Of a DNA stretch of 64,000 nt, positions 1 to 8,787 are shown one piece after another. Below the pieces are notes generated by a model. It did not search any database. It was not told the origin of the DNA and saw only the letters and a program-made list of their open reading frames with translations. A program made the translations under genes and the position numbers. Within the stretch, counting starts at the first letter, position 1. Each line of letters starts with the position of its first letter. The stretch spans positions 50,517 to 114,516 of the forward strand of contig NZ_JACSPN010000010.1 of the NCBI RefSeq assembly GCF_015142735.1. Reading direction: 5' to 3'. Source of the stretch: Oerskovia douganii. GTDB lineage: Bacteria > Actinomycetota > Actinomycetes > Actinomycetales > Cellulomonadaceae.

Positions 1-894
1 CCACAGCTTGAACTTGAACGTGGGCACGCCCATGATCTCGGCCGCGTCCTCGTCCTCACGGATCGCGACCCACGCCCGGCCCACGCGCGAACGCTCCAGG
101 TTCCCCACGAGCATGAGCGAGATGATGATGAAGACGAGCGACAACCAGAACCACCACACGCCCGAGTTCAGGGTGCTCCCCACGTTGCCCGCCGAGAACA
201 CGCCGTTGGGCAGCTCCTCGGTGACCCCCAGGCGCGGATAGGCGACCGACTTGAGGCCCTGGCCACCACCCGTGATCTCGTCCAGGTTGTCCGCGAGCAG
301 CCGCACGATCTCGCCGAAGCCCAGCGTGACGATCGCGAGGTAGTCGCCGCGCAGGCGCAGCGTCGGCGACCCCAGGACCAGGCCCGACATGGCCGTGATC
401 GCGACCGCGACCGGCAGGATCGCGAGCCACGCCCAGTCGTCCGAGAGCCACCCCTCGGGCTGCGTCACGTTCCAGGGGCTGTCGGGGCTCGTGAGGATCG
501 CGAGCGTGTACGCCCCGATCGCGTAGAAGCCCACGTAGCCGAGGTCGAGCAGGCCCGCCTGCCCCACCACGACGTTGAGGCCGATCGCGATGAGCGCGTA
601 CATGCCGAACTGCGCCATGACGGCCCCGAAGTTGGTGCCGACCGTGGTCAGGACCGGGATGTTCAGGATCGGCAGGAGCGCGATGAACACGACGAACGGG
701 ACCCCGATCCCCCACTGCGCGGGACGCGCGAGGGCGTCCCACCACAGCCGGAGCCGGTCGCCCGCCCCGCCGTGCGCGCGCTGCCTGACGGGCGTCTGGC
801 CCGCGGGCGGGAGCTCGGGACGAGGGCGTACGGGCTGCGCCGCGCCGTTGGTGCCCGCCGCGCCGTTGCTCTCTGCAGGAGTGCTGGTGCTCAT
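1..894 (-). CDS. livM: Branched-chain amino acid ABC transporter permease LivM (3' end outside window)
   Basis: Inner-membrane permease that pairs with LivH to import branched-chain amino acids or related compounds. The frame reads about 298 codons leftwards from an ATG at 894 and runs off the window. After a roughly 50-residue polar N-terminus there are multiple hydrophobic segments, the LivM-type stretch LRLRGDYLAIVTLGFGEI, and near the edge VGRAWVAIREDEDAAEIMGV, the ATPase-contact loop of this family. Its ATG overlaps the livH stop by four bases (ATGA), so translation is probably coupled. LivG and LivF ATPases would be expected just outside the window. The polar N-terminal extension is longer than in the enteric protein. 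Confidence 0.93.
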   Translation of the reverse strand, partial: MSTSTPAESNGAAGTNGAAQPVRPRPELPPAGQTPVRQRAHGGAGDRLRLWWDALARPAQWGIGVPFVVFIALLPILNIPVLTTVGTNFGAVMAQFGMYALIAIGLNVVVGQAGLLDLGYVGFYAIGAYTLAILTSPDSPWNVTQPEGWLSDDWAWLAILPVAVAITAMSGLVLGSPTLRLRGDYLAIVTLGFGEIVRLLADNLDEITGGGQGLKSVAYPRLGVTEELPNGVFSAGNVGSTLNSGVWWFWLSLVFIIISLMLVGNLERSRVGRAWVAIREDEDAAEIMGVPTFKFKLW

Positions 895-1925
895 GCTCGT
901 GCCCTCCCCAAGGACTCGCCGAGGATGCCCGTCGGACGGAACATCAGGACCACGATCAGCAGGACGAACGCGACGACGTCGCGCCACTCCGTCCCGAACA
1001 CGACCTGGCCGTAGTTCTCCATGACGCCCAGCAGCAGGCCACCGAGCAGCGCCCCGCGCAGGTTCCCGATCCCGCCGAGGACCGCGGCGGAGAACGCCTT
1101 GATCCCGAGGATGAACCCGCCCGAGTAGATGATCCCGTTGGGGACGCGGAGCGTGTACAGCAGCGCCGCGGCCCCGGCGAGGATGCCGCCGATGAGGAAC
1201 GTCAGCATGATGATGCGCTCGCGCGAGACCCCCATGAGGGTCGCCGTGACGGGGTCCTGCGCGACGGCCCGGATGCCGCGCCCGAACTTGGTCCGGTTGA
1301 TGAACATGTCGGTCGCGAGCGCCAGGATCAGCGCCGAGAAGATGATGATGAGCGACACGTTGGTGACGTTGGCCCCGAACAGCGTGAACTGGACCTCCGG
1401 CTCGACCAGCCGGATGGGTTGCTCGGCGTTCACGCCGCCCAGCTCGCCGCCGGTCAGGGCCGGGAGCACGAAGTGCACGAACTCCTGGATCACGAACGAC
1501 GCACCGATCGCGGTGATGAGGAAGACGAGCGACGGGGCCCCGCGTTTGCGCAGGGGTCTGTAGGCCACGCGTTCGAGCCCGACGGCGGCCCCTCCCGCGA
1601 CCACCATGCCGCCGATCATCGCGATCCCCAGGTAGAGGATCGTGAGCAGGATGCCCTTGTCGAACGCGTCGCCGCTCGGGTAGAACCCGAGGGCGAGCAG
1701 CGTGGCGTACTGCCCGAACATGCCGAGCATGAAGATCTCGGAGTGGGCGAAGTTGATGAGTCGCAGCACGCCGTAGACGAGCGTGTAGCCCACCGCGACG
1801 AGCGCGTAGACGGCGCCGTAGGTCAGGCCGTCGACGGTGAGGGCCCAGAAGTTGCGGCCCAGGGCCGCGAGGTCGAATCCGATGAGAGGGTCAGCGGCGA
1901 GGACGCCGTGGACGAGCATCGACAT
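891..1925 (-). CDS. livH: Branched-chain amino acid ABC transporter permease LivH
   Basis: Second permease subunit of the Liv importer. About 344 residues with eight or so hydrophobic segments. Family signatures are VGYTLVYGVLRLINFAHSE near the N-terminus and RAVAQDPVTATLMGVSRERI, the cytoplasmic coupling loop. The frame is open to 1994, but an AAGGAG motif at 1930-1935 points to the ATG at 1925 or the next in-frame ATG at 1919 (spacings 4 and 10); the upstream codons are low-complexity and unlikely to be translated. It lies downstream of livK and overlaps livM by four bases. Confidence 0.93.
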   Translation of the reverse strand: MSMLVHGVLAADPLIGFDLAALGRNFWALTVDGLTYGAVYALVAVGYTLVYGVLRLINFAHSEIFMLGMFGQYATLLALGFYPSGDAFDKGILLTILYLGIAMIGGMVVAGGAAVGLERVAYRPLRKRGAPSLVFLITAIGASFVIQEFVHFVLPALTGGELGGVNAEQPIRLVEPEVQFTLFGANVTNVSLIIIFSALILALATDMFINRTKFGRGIRAVAQDPVTATLMGVSRERIIMLTFLIGGILAGAAALLYTLRVPNGIIYSGGFILGIKAFSAAVLGGIGNLRGALLGGLLLGVMENYGQVVFGTEWRDVVAFVLLIVVLMFRPTGILGESLGRARA

Positions 1926-2030
1926 GGTGCTCCTTGAAGCCGGTGGGAGGGCGGTCGGCCGGCCGTGGTGCCCCCGCCCCACCGGGGGACGCAAGGGACC
2001 ACGACCCGCTCGGCGCCTGCCGTCAGAGCA

Positions 2031-2074
2031 CGCCGCCCCCGGCCCGGTCGCTCTCGGCCGGGAAGGGGGCGGCG
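2031..2074 (-). terminator. GC-rich hairpin between livK and livH
   Basis: A perfect 10-bp inverted repeat (CGCCGCCCCC at 2031-2040, GGGGGCGGCG at 2065-2074) encloses a second GC-rich palindromic section. It lies just after the livK stop and before livH. Its position suggests partial termination or 3'-end protection of the livK message, which would let binding protein exceed permease. No T-tract follows. Confidence 0.5.
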
Positions 2075-2099
2075 CTCCGGATCAGCAGGCGCCGACCGG

Positions 2100-3341
2100 C
2101 TACTCGACCTCGTAGATCCAGATCAGGGCCGACGAGAGCTCGCCCGTGTCGTCCCACTTGTAGGTGCGGGCGAGGCCCTCACCGTCGTAGTTCGTCACGT
2201 AGTCGAGCATCCCGGCGCGGTCCGTGACCCCGGACGCGATGCCCGTGAGCATGATCGTCGCGAGGTCGTAGCCCTCGGTCGAGTAGACGCCCGGGGCCTG
2301 GCCGTTGAGGGCCTCGTACGCTGCGGCGAACTCGTCGGGAGCCGGGCCGCACGGGCAGGACAGGATCGCGCCCTTGGACGCCGCGCCCGCCTGGGTCACG
2401 AACTGCGGGTCGTTGGTGCCGTCCGCGGACACGAACGGGATCTCGACACCCGCGTCACGCAGCTGCTGCGCGAACGGAGCGGCCTCGGCGTAGTAGCCGG
2501 CGTAGAAGACCGCGTCGGCGTCCGAGCTCGAGATGATCTGCGTGGCCGCCGCGAAGTCCTTGTCCCCGACCTTGACCTCGGCCGAGCACGAGTCGTCCGC
2601 CGCGTCGCCGAGGCCCGCGGTGATCTCCGTGGCGAGGCCGACGCCGTAGTCCGAGTTGTCCTGGACGACGCAGACCTTGTCGTAACCGAGCGTGTCCACC
2701 ATGTACTTGGCGACCGCCGGGCCCTGGACCGCGTCGTTCGCGAGACCGCGGAAGAACGTCTTCCAGCCGTTCTTGGTGATGTCCGGGTTGGTGGCGGACG
2801 CCGACAGCGACGGGAGGCCCGCCTGGCTGAAGACGTCGCCCGTCGCGGAGGTCTCGCCCGAGAACGCCGGGCCGAGGAGCGCGAGCACGCTCGCGTCGCC
2901 GACGATCTGCGGCGCGACCTGGGTCGCCTTCTGCGGGTCGCCCTCGGTGTCGAACTCCTTGATGGTGATCTGGCAGCCCGCGTTGGCGGCGTTGAACTCG
3001 TCCACGGCGACCTTGGCGCCGTAGAGGATGTTCTGGCCGAGCGCCGCGTTGGGCCCGGTCAGTGCGCCGGCCATGGCGATCGAGGTGCCTTCGGCGCACT
3101 CCGCCGTTCCGTCACCGGCCGGGTCGACGGGATCACCCGAGGTCTCGACAGGGACCTCCGCGCCGTCGATGTCGATCTGGACGGAAGGCACGATCGCGAG
3201 ATCGGCCGACCCTGACTCGCTCGACGACTCTGTCGAACCTCCGTTGTCCCCCTGAGACTGGGTACCGCATGCGGTGATGGCGAGGGTGGCGGCCAGCGCG
3301 AGAGCCAGCCCACCCGTCGTTCGACGTGCTGTGCGTTGCAT
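2100..3341 (-). CDS. livK: Branched-chain amino acid ABC transporter substrate-binding lipoprotein
   Basis: Extracellular binding protein of the Liv importer, 413 residues. The N-terminus is a lipoprotein signal: basic start, hydrophobic core and lipobox-like AITAC (Cys about residue 25). An Asp/Ser/Glu-rich linker follows, then the type I periplasmic-binding fold: ALTGPNAALGQNILYGAKVA, a central GPAFSGETSATGDV, and ALLGP-type strands typical of Leu/Ile/Val receptors. ATG at 3341 has GGAGG seven bases upstream. First gene of livK-H-M, behind an AT-rich palindrome at 3407-3437. The ligand is inferred from family; amide or urea variants cannot be excluded. Confidence 0.93.
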   Translation of the reverse strand: MQRTARRTTGGLALALAATLAITACGTQSQGDNGGSTESSSESGSADLAIVPSVQIDIDGAEVPVETSGDPVDPAGDGTAECAEGTSIAMAGALTGPNAALGQNILYGAKVAVDEFNAANAGCQITIKEFDTEGDPQKATQVAPQIVGDASVLALLGPAFSGETSATGDVFSQAGLPSLSASATNPDITKNGWKTFFRGLANDAVQGPAVAKYMVDTLGYDKVCVVQDNSDYGVGLATEITAGLGDAADDSCSAEVKVGDKDFAAATQIISSSDADAVFYAGYYAEAAPFAQQLRDAGVEIPFVSADGTNDPQFVTQAGAASKGAILSCPCGPAPDEFAAAYEALNGQAPGVYSTEGYDLATIMLTGIASGVTDRAGMLDYVTNYDGEGLARTYKWDDTGELSSALIWIYEVE

Positions 3342-3406
3342 TCCGAACCTCCGTGCGCCCAGATCGCACCTGGGTGCTCAGAGACCTCGCACCCGCGGTG
3401 GATCAC

Positions 3407-3437
3407 CTGAATATTCAGCACTGAATAACGTGCTGAA
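3407..3437. promoter_or_regulatory. Palindromic operator/promoter region upstream of livK
   Basis: A perfect 12-bp palindrome CTGAATATTCAG (3407-3418) overlaps a second inverted repeat, TTCAGCAC (3414-3421) with GTGCTGAA (3430-3437), eight bases apart. The block is much more AT-rich than its surroundings and lies 66-96 bases upstream of the livK start. It probably combines promoter and regulator site; no regulator gene is adjacent. Confidence 0.55.
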
Positions 3438-3602
3438 CGATGGCACAGGTCGGACGAGCGCGAAACCCCAGATGCACAATTGCAACCAGGGACCCACACC
3501 CGGCGATCCGGACAGTGCGCCCTCGTGCTCCCCGGGCGCGGGTCCGGCGACCCGTGTGCCTGGAACGTATGCGGACGCGGTTACGCGAGACTCCGTCCCG
3601 CG

Positions 3603-5285
3603 TTACGGCGTCGTCACGGGAACGTCTCGATCCGGCACCGCGTCGGCGGGCGGGGTCGGGTCGAGCGCTCCCAGGTCGATGTCGGGGACGTCGAAGGTCG
3701 GGATGTCGACGGGCGGCGGGTCGAACGTCGGGACGTCGACGCCCGGTGGGACGTGGACGTCCGCGCAGGGCCCCGACGCCGCACCGCCGCAGGAGGCCGG
3801 GTCGTCGTCCGGTCCGTCGGCAGGCCGGACGTACCTGCCGTGGGCGTCGTACGCGTTGGCCCCGACGGGTACCTGCACGAGGCCGACCACCCCGGACAGG
3901 AGCACGAGCACGGCCGAGGCCACGAGCGCCACCCGGGACAGCCCGCCCGGGGCCGAGGCGGTGGCGACCGACCCGGTGCGCAGCATCCGTTCGATCGCCC
4001 ACCACGCCGCCACGGACGGGGACAGGAACATCGTCGCGCCCAGGAGCGCAGCCGCGAGCGCGTCGGTCCGCCCGGTCGCGGGGAACCGACCGACGACGAC
4101 GACGGCGACGAGGACGACGACGACGAACCTGGCCAGGACGGCCCGGCGCACGTGACGCCGTGCGTGCTCGAGCTGGTCGGCCCCCGCAGCGGAGTCCGGG
4201 TAGAGCCCCTGGGCCCGCCCGACCAGGTACAGGGAAGGCGTCAGGATCGTGCGTCCCGCACCGGCCAGCAGCACGGAGACGGCCGCCAGGACCACCAGGT
4301 ACCGGGCGGACACCGCGTCCTGCACCACGAAGAGTCCCACGACGGCGGCGAGCACCCCCACGAGACCGGCCACCGTGAGCGCGAAGGCCGCACGGGTCGG
4401 CCGTCCTCCCGCGCGGAACGAGCGCTCCAGGTAGGGCCGGGAGGTTCTCCTCAGACCGCGCTGCGCGCGCACCGAGCCCACCACGAGCAGGACCATGAGC
4501 ACGACGGCGCACGACGGCGCGAACCCGATGCCGCGGTCGCTCATGACCGCGCCGACGAGGACCAGGGCGAGCGTGCCGACCCGGACCGCGACCCGCCCGA
4601 ACCCCTCCATCTGCTGCCAGACCTGGTGGTGGAGCAGGAGCCCGGCCTCGGCGTGCATCGGGTTGTCCGCGAGGACGCCGTCGAGGGAAGCGGTCCCGTC
4701 GGGCGTGAGCCGCGCCAGGGCCACGAGCAGGTCGGCGTCCTCCGGTGCGAGCTCCAGTCCCCGCAGGACCAGGCCACGCGCCTCGTCCTGGCTGCCGAGC
4801 CGGTTCCGGATCATGGCGGCGTCGTACAGGACCCGGGGGTCCTCGGGCGAGAGCTCGAGCGACCGACCCGACGCCGCCCGCGCCCGCGCCTTGTCCACTG
4901 CTCGCGGGCGACCCGCGAGCAGCACGTACGCGTGCTGGCCGTGCGCGGCCGCGTCGTCCGGGTCCAGCGCGAGGCATCGCTCGACCGCGGACCGGGCACC
5001 TCGTGCGTCGCCCCGGTCGAGCAGCGCGACCGAGGCCAGCAGGTGGGCGACCGCGAGGTCGGGGGCGACGGCCACCACGGCCTGCGCGTACCTCAGGGCC
5101 TCGTCGGTGCGGCGCAGCCCCAGGCAGAGCGACGCGGCCGACAGGAGCAGGCGGGCGTCGTCGGGCTCCTCGCGGAGCGTCGCCACGACCAGTGCGAGCG
5201 CGTCCTCGCCCCGCCCGACCTCGTCGAGCAGCTCGACGCGTCCGAGGACGGTCCGGACGAGCTCCGACGCGTCCGCGAGCGTCAC
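3603..5285 (-). CDS. TPR-repeat membrane protein coupled to AAA+ ATPase
   Basis: Uncharacterised 560-residue protein. Residues 1-190 are tetratricopeptide-type helical pairs (for example EALRYAQAVVAVAPDLAVAH and RGLELAPEDADLLVALARL). About seven hydrophobic segments follow (roughly 205-480), including runs such as ARFVVVVLVAVVVVG. The last 75 residues are a Pro/Asp-rich tail with two cysteines and repeated PTFD units (VDVPTFDPPPVDIPTFDVPD). If the TPR part is cytoplasmic, an odd number of membrane segments puts the tail outside. The start is a GTG at 5285 that overlaps the AAA+ stop as GTGA, so the pair should be made together. Function unknown; a membrane docking partner for the ATPase is my inference. 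Confidence 0.85.
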   Translation of the reverse strand: MTLADASELVRTVLGRVELLDEVGRGEDALALVVATLREEPDDARLLLSAASLCLGLRRTDEALRYAQAVVAVAPDLAVAHLLASVALLDRGDARGARSAVERCLALDPDDAAAHGQHAYVLLAGRPRAVDKARARAASGRSLELSPEDPRVLYDAAMIRNRLGSQDEARGLVLRGLELAPEDADLLVALARLTPDGTASLDGVLADNPMHAEAGLLLHHQVWQQMEGFGRVAVRVGTLALVLVGAVMSDRGIGFAPSCAVVLMVLLVVGSVRAQRGLRRTSRPYLERSFRAGGRPTRAAFALTVAGLVGVLAAVVGLFVVQDAVSARYLVVLAAVSVLLAGAGRTILTPSLYLVGRAQGLYPDSAAGADQLEHARRHVRRAVLARFVVVVLVAVVVVGRFPATGRTDALAAALLGATMFLSPSVAAWWAIERMLRTGSVATASAPGGLSRVALVASAVLVLLSGVVGLVQVPVGANAYDAHGRYVRPADGPDDDPASCGGAASGPCADVHVPPGVDVPTFDPPPVDIPTFDVPDIDLGALDPTPPADAVPDRDVPVTTP

Positions 5286-6619
5286 AGCATCCGCCGGGCC
5301 CGCAGGTAGGCCGCGAGCTCGTCGTATCTCCCGTCGGCGTTCGCGAACGTCACGACGTTGCGCGCGGACTGCAGCCACGCGGTCGTCGAGGGCCGCACCT
5401 CGCGGAGGGTCGCCAGGACGTCGGCCATGGAGATCGGCCGCACCTGGCCGCTCTCGATCGAGGCCATCATGGCCTTCTCCGCCGCCGACGAGCACAGGTG
5501 CTCGAGGTCGGCGCCGGAGAACCCGTCGGTCCGCGCGACGATCACGTCCAGGTCGATCCCCGCGACGGGCCGCCCCTTGAGGTGGTGCCGCAGGATCGCG
5601 TACCGGGCGGGCTCGTCGGGCGGCAGGACCAGGACCACTCGGTCGAAGCGCCCGGGCCGCAGGAGCGCGGTGTCGACGTCCCAGGGATGGTTCGTCGCCC
5701 CCAGGACGAACAGGCCGTCGTTGTCCGACCCGATCCCGTCCATCTCCTGGAGCAGCTGGTTGACGACGGTCCGCATGCCCGAGGAGCTCGAGTACCCGGC
5801 CCGCTTTCCACCGATCGCGTCGACCTCGTCGAGGAAGAGGACGGCGGGCGCGAGGCGGCGCGCGCGCTGGAACAGGTCGTGCAGGTTGTGCTCGCTCTCG
5901 CCGATGTACTTGTCGAGGATGTCCGCGAGCGTGACGGTGAGGAACCGGGCGCCGAGCTCCCCGGCCACCGCGCGGGCCATGAACGTCTTGCCCGTCCCGG
6001 GCGGTCCGTACAGGAGAAGCCCACCGCGCATCGACTTGCCGAACGCGCGCGCGATCTCCTGGTTGCGCATCGGTTCGAGGAAGGCCTCGTGGATGCGCTT
6101 CTTGACCTGGTCGAGGCCCCCGACGTCGGCGAGCGTCACGGTCTCGCGCGACACGTCGAGCAGCCCGTTGGCGTCCGAGGGGTCGTCGTCGACGCCCGTC
6201 CGGAGGAACGGGGCGGGGAGTGCGACCCCGACCTCCTGCTCCATCCGGTCCCAGTCGACCGACGGGGCCGGGTCGCTCCCGACCTCGGCCGCGGCGGGCA
6301 CAGAAGGCGGCGCGGGGTGGTCCGCCCCGGGCGCGGCCGGCGGCGCGACCGGCCCCGGGATGCCCGACGGCGCCGCTCCCGCCTCCTCGGAACGCGTCGG
6401 CACGCTGTCGCTCCCGTCCGCGAGCGAGGTCGCGGCACGGGTCACGAGGTCGAGCGCGTCCGTGCTCGTCGGGTCGAGCCGCAGGGCCGCGCTCGCCTGC
6501 TCGAGCGCTTGCGCGGGCTGCTCGGCCTGGAGCAGGAGCCGCGCGAACTGCACGCGCAGGACCGCGTTCTCGGGGGCGGCGCTCACGGCCACGGTCATCG
6601 CGTCCAGGATGTGACGCAT
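5282..6619 (-). CDS. AAA+ ATPase with N-terminal TPR segment
   Basis: 445 residues. A TPR-like segment (about 10-65) is followed by a Pro/Ala-rich linker (80-115) and one AAA+ module: Walker A GPPGTGKT near residue 205, Walker B LFLDEVDAIGG near 258, sensor 1 in VLGATNHPWDVD and arginine-finger region LLRPGRFDR near 315, then a helical lid. The module resembles the p97/FtsH/proteasomal-ATPase class, but there is no zinc protease domain and no OB or coiled-coil Mpa-type N-terminus. ATG at 6619 has GAGGAG eight bases upstream. It is coupled to the TPR membrane protein downstream. A remodelling ATPase acting at the membrane is inferred; the substrate is unknown. Confidence 0.88.
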   Translation of the reverse strand: MRHILDAMTVAVSAAPENAVLRVQFARLLLQAEQPAQALEQASAALRLDPTSTDALDLVTRAATSLADGSDSVPTRSEEAGAAPSGIPGPVAPPAAPGADHPAPPSVPAAAEVGSDPAPSVDWDRMEQEVGVALPAPFLRTGVDDDPSDANGLLDVSRETVTLADVGGLDQVKKRIHEAFLEPMRNQEIARAFGKSMRGGLLLYGPPGTGKTFMARAVAGELGARFLTVTLADILDKYIGESEHNLHDLFQRARRLAPAVLFLDEVDAIGGKRAGYSSSSGMRTVVNQLLQEMDGIGSDNDGLFVLGATNHPWDVDTALLRPGRFDRVVLVLPPDEPARYAILRHHLKGRPVAGIDLDVIVARTDGFSGADLEHLCSSAAEKAMMASIESGQVRPISMADVLATLREVRPSTTAWLQSARNVVTFANADGRYDELAAYLRARRML

Positions 6620-6809
6620 CGTTGGGCTCCTCGGGTCGGCGCGCCCCCGGCGCAGCGCCGGGGCGGGGCACAGTCTGCCGTGCCGGCCCGCGGGGGGTCG
6701 AGGTGGCCGCCCTGTGGCCCGTCGTGGGGACGCGCGCCGGTCCGTCGGACCGCGGGCGGACGGCCTTCCCGCGGTCGGGAGGGGCCGCCGTCTCAGGAGG
6801 GGTACGGCC

Positions 6810-7661
6810 TCAGGAGGGGTACTGCGAGAACGCGGCCGTCGCGGGGTCGGAGCCGAGCCGGACGTCGGAGTCGAGGCCGTCGATCGCCGCGACCTCGCCG
6901 GCGGTCAGCTCGAAGCCGAACAGGTCGATGTTCGTCGCGATGCGCCTGGGGTCGACCGACTTGGGGATCACGATCCGGTCGTGCTGCAGGTGCCAGCGCA
7001 GGACGACCTGGGCGGGCGTGACGCCGTGCGTCTCGGCGATCGAGGTGACCGCGGGGGCGTCGAGGTCGGTGCCGCGCCCGAGGGGTGAGTACGCCTCGAC
7101 CGCGATGCCCGCGGCCCGGGTCGCGTCCTGCGTCGCGCGCTGCTGGTAGGTCGGGTGGACCTCGATCTGGTTCACGGCGGGCACGACGTCGGTCTCTGCC
7201 AGGAGCCGCGCGAGGTGGTCGGGCAGGAAGTTGGAGACGTCGATCGCGCGGGCGGCGCCGTCGGCGTACAGCTTCTCGAAGGCTCGCCAGGTCTCGACGT
7301 AGAGGCCCCTGCTGGGGACGGGCCAGTGGACGAGGTAGAGGTCGACGACCTCGACGTCGAGCGCCTCGCGCGAGTCCTCGAACGCCTGCAGCGCGGACTC
7401 GAAGCCCTGGTCGCCGTTGCGGAGCTTGGTCGTCACGAAGATCTCGCGGCGGTGCAGCCCGGTCGCGCGCAGCGCGGCCCCGACACCGGCCTCGTTGTAG
7501 TAGCCGGCTGCGGTGTCGATGTGCCGGTACCCGGCCTCGAGGGCCAGCTCGACGGTGCGCTGCGTGGCGTCCTCGGGGACCTTGAAGACACCGAGCCCGA
7601 CCTGCGGGACGGCGACACCGTTGTTCAGGAGGACGTCGGGGACCTGCGTGGGAGACACCAT
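6810..7661 (-). CDS. Aldo/keto reductase, 2,5-diketo-D-gluconate reductase type
   Basis: NADPH-dependent carbonyl reductase of 283 residues, cytosolic. Family landmarks: GLGVFKV start, GYRHIDTAAGYYNEAGVGAAL (catalytic Asp and Tyr), VTTKLRNGD with catalytic Lys, VDLYLVHWPVPS with catalytic His, NQIEVHP, and IPKSVDPRRIATN for the NADP phosphate. Length is normal for the DkgA/B clade. Single gene; the ATG at 7661 is preceded by GGAGG directly and by a TAGAAC box six bases away, so it may be leaderless or have a very short leader. Physiological substrate cannot be told from sequence. Confidence 0.92.
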   Translation of the reverse strand: MVSPTQVPDVLLNNGVAVPQVGLGVFKVPEDATQRTVELALEAGYRHIDTAAGYYNEAGVGAALRATGLHRREIFVTTKLRNGDQGFESALQAFEDSREALDVEVVDLYLVHWPVPSRGLYVETWRAFEKLYADGAARAIDVSNFLPDHLARLLAETDVVPAVNQIEVHPTYQQRATQDATRAAGIAVEAYSPLGRGTDLDAPAVTSIAETHGVTPAQVVLRWHLQHDRIVIPKSVDPRRIATNIDLFGFELTAGEVAAIDGLDSDVRLGSDPATAAFSQYPS

Positions 7662-8039
7662 CCTCCAGTTCTACCGGGCGCCCGCGGGGGCTTCCACCCG
7701 ACGCGGCAGGGCTCGCCGGGGCACGACCGGCCGTGCCCGGACCGGTGGTCGCCGTGCCCGCGGGGCGCCGGATGCGCGATACTGTGACCAGTGTCCTCTC
7801 CTGGCGCAACGGGTCGTCGACCCTGCGTGCCGTGAGCCGGTGCCTCGCGGAACCGTCCCCGACGGCGGGTCGGGCCTCTCGCAGGCGTCGGACCTGGGGT
7901 GATCCCCCGGTTCGACGGCGTGCTCACCTCGGTGGCGGACGCTCGGCGGGGCGTCGCGGACGCCGCGCGGGGTCCGGGTCCGGTGCTCGTACCGGTGCCC
8001 GTTTTGCAGGCCCCTGACCCTGTTGGGCGACACGCGTGC
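7662..8039. other. Intergenic region between aldo/keto reductase and csp promoter
   Basis: No convincing gene. A TACTGT box at 7780-7785 is followed by GTG starts at 7784 and 7791, but the resulting frames are Arg/Ser-rich and look like chance translation. I see no hairpin terminator or RNA gene. It probably carries upstream promoter elements for the divergent genes. Confidence 0.4.
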
Positions 8040-8067
8040 TTGACTCGTTACCTCCCAGGGCTAGCAC
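8040..8067 (+). promoter_or_regulatory. Promoter of the cold-shock gene with long 5' leader
   Basis: TTGACT (8040-8045) and TAGCAC (8062-8067) are separated by 16 bases, a good match to a primary sigma promoter. Transcription from about 8074 would give a leader of about 160 nt before the ATG at 8235. Long leaders are typical of cold-shock mRNAs, where they control stability and translation. Confidence 0.6.
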
Positions 8068-8234
8068 AGTCGCACTTCCCCCTGTACCGTAGCCGGTGAG
8101 ATTGCAGTGCCTCGCTTGTCCTTGCGCAACGGCCCCATGCCACCGCGAACCTTGTTACCCAAGAGTTGACGACGAACACCGTGATGTTCGGCTCCAGATC
8201 ATGGAGCTGTTTGAAACTCTAGAAGGAGATCCCC

Positions 8235-8438
8235 ATGGCATTGGGAACCGTGAAGTGGTTCAACGGCGAAAAGGGCTACGGCTTCATCGCACCTGAGGAC
8301 GGCAGCGCCGACGTGTTCGCGCACTACTCCGCCATCCAGACGCAGGGCTTCCGCTCGCTCGAGGAGAACCAGCGCGTCGAGTTCGACGTGACGCAGGGCC
8401 CCAAGGGCCCGCAGGCGGAGAACATCCGCCCGCTCTGA
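8235..8438 (+). CDS. Cold-shock protein, CspA family
   Basis: Single-strand nucleic acid binding protein and RNA chaperone, 67 residues, the usual one-domain length. RNP1 motif KGYGFI and RNP2-like DVFAHYSAI are both present in the order expected of the OB fold, starting with [20 protein letters not shown]. Strong AGAAGGAGAT Shine-Dalgarno just upstream. Monocistronic: promoter at 8040-8067, perfect hairpin terminator at 8473-8510. Confidence 0.97.
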   Translation: MALGTVKWFNGEKGYGFIAPEDGSADVFAHYSAIQTQGFRSLEENQRVEFDVTQGPKGPQAENIRPL

Positions 8439-8472
8439 TCTCACTCGCCTCCGGGCGAACCTGATCATTGAT

Positions 8473-8510
8473 CGAGTGCCCCCGACCGGTTCGCCGGTCG
8501 GGGGCACTCG
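8473..8510 (+). terminator. Hairpin terminator after the cold-shock gene
   Basis: Perfect 17-bp stem (8473-8489 with 8494-8510) closed by a stable TTCG tetraloop, 35 bases after the csp stop. No T-tract follows, as is usual in this kind of genome. Confidence 0.85.
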
Positions 8511-8787
8511 TGCGTCCAGGACCAGGAGCCCCCGTGCTCGGTCCGTGACGCCGTGGTAGAACTGAGAACGGTCCAGAGGACCAGCGAACCGCCCTCCGGC
8601 GTGCTGGTCCGGCAACCGCGTGATCGCGCACGGTGCTCCCGGAGGAAGACCCGCCCCCGCGTCCGTGGGGGAAGAGCGAGGCCCGACGCCGCAGCGCACC
8701 TCCTCGTGCCCCTCACCCGGGGCTGTCCCGGGCGAGGTCTCCGCACGCGGGGGAGCTCCGCCGTCGGGCACGGAGAGAAGGAGCACC

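Noticed and set aside
7784..8017. Possible gene starting at GTG 7784 or 7791 behind a TACTGT box
   Set aside because: Arg/Ser/Gly-rich product without any domain; the frame at 7791 ends after 14 codons. It probably is chance.
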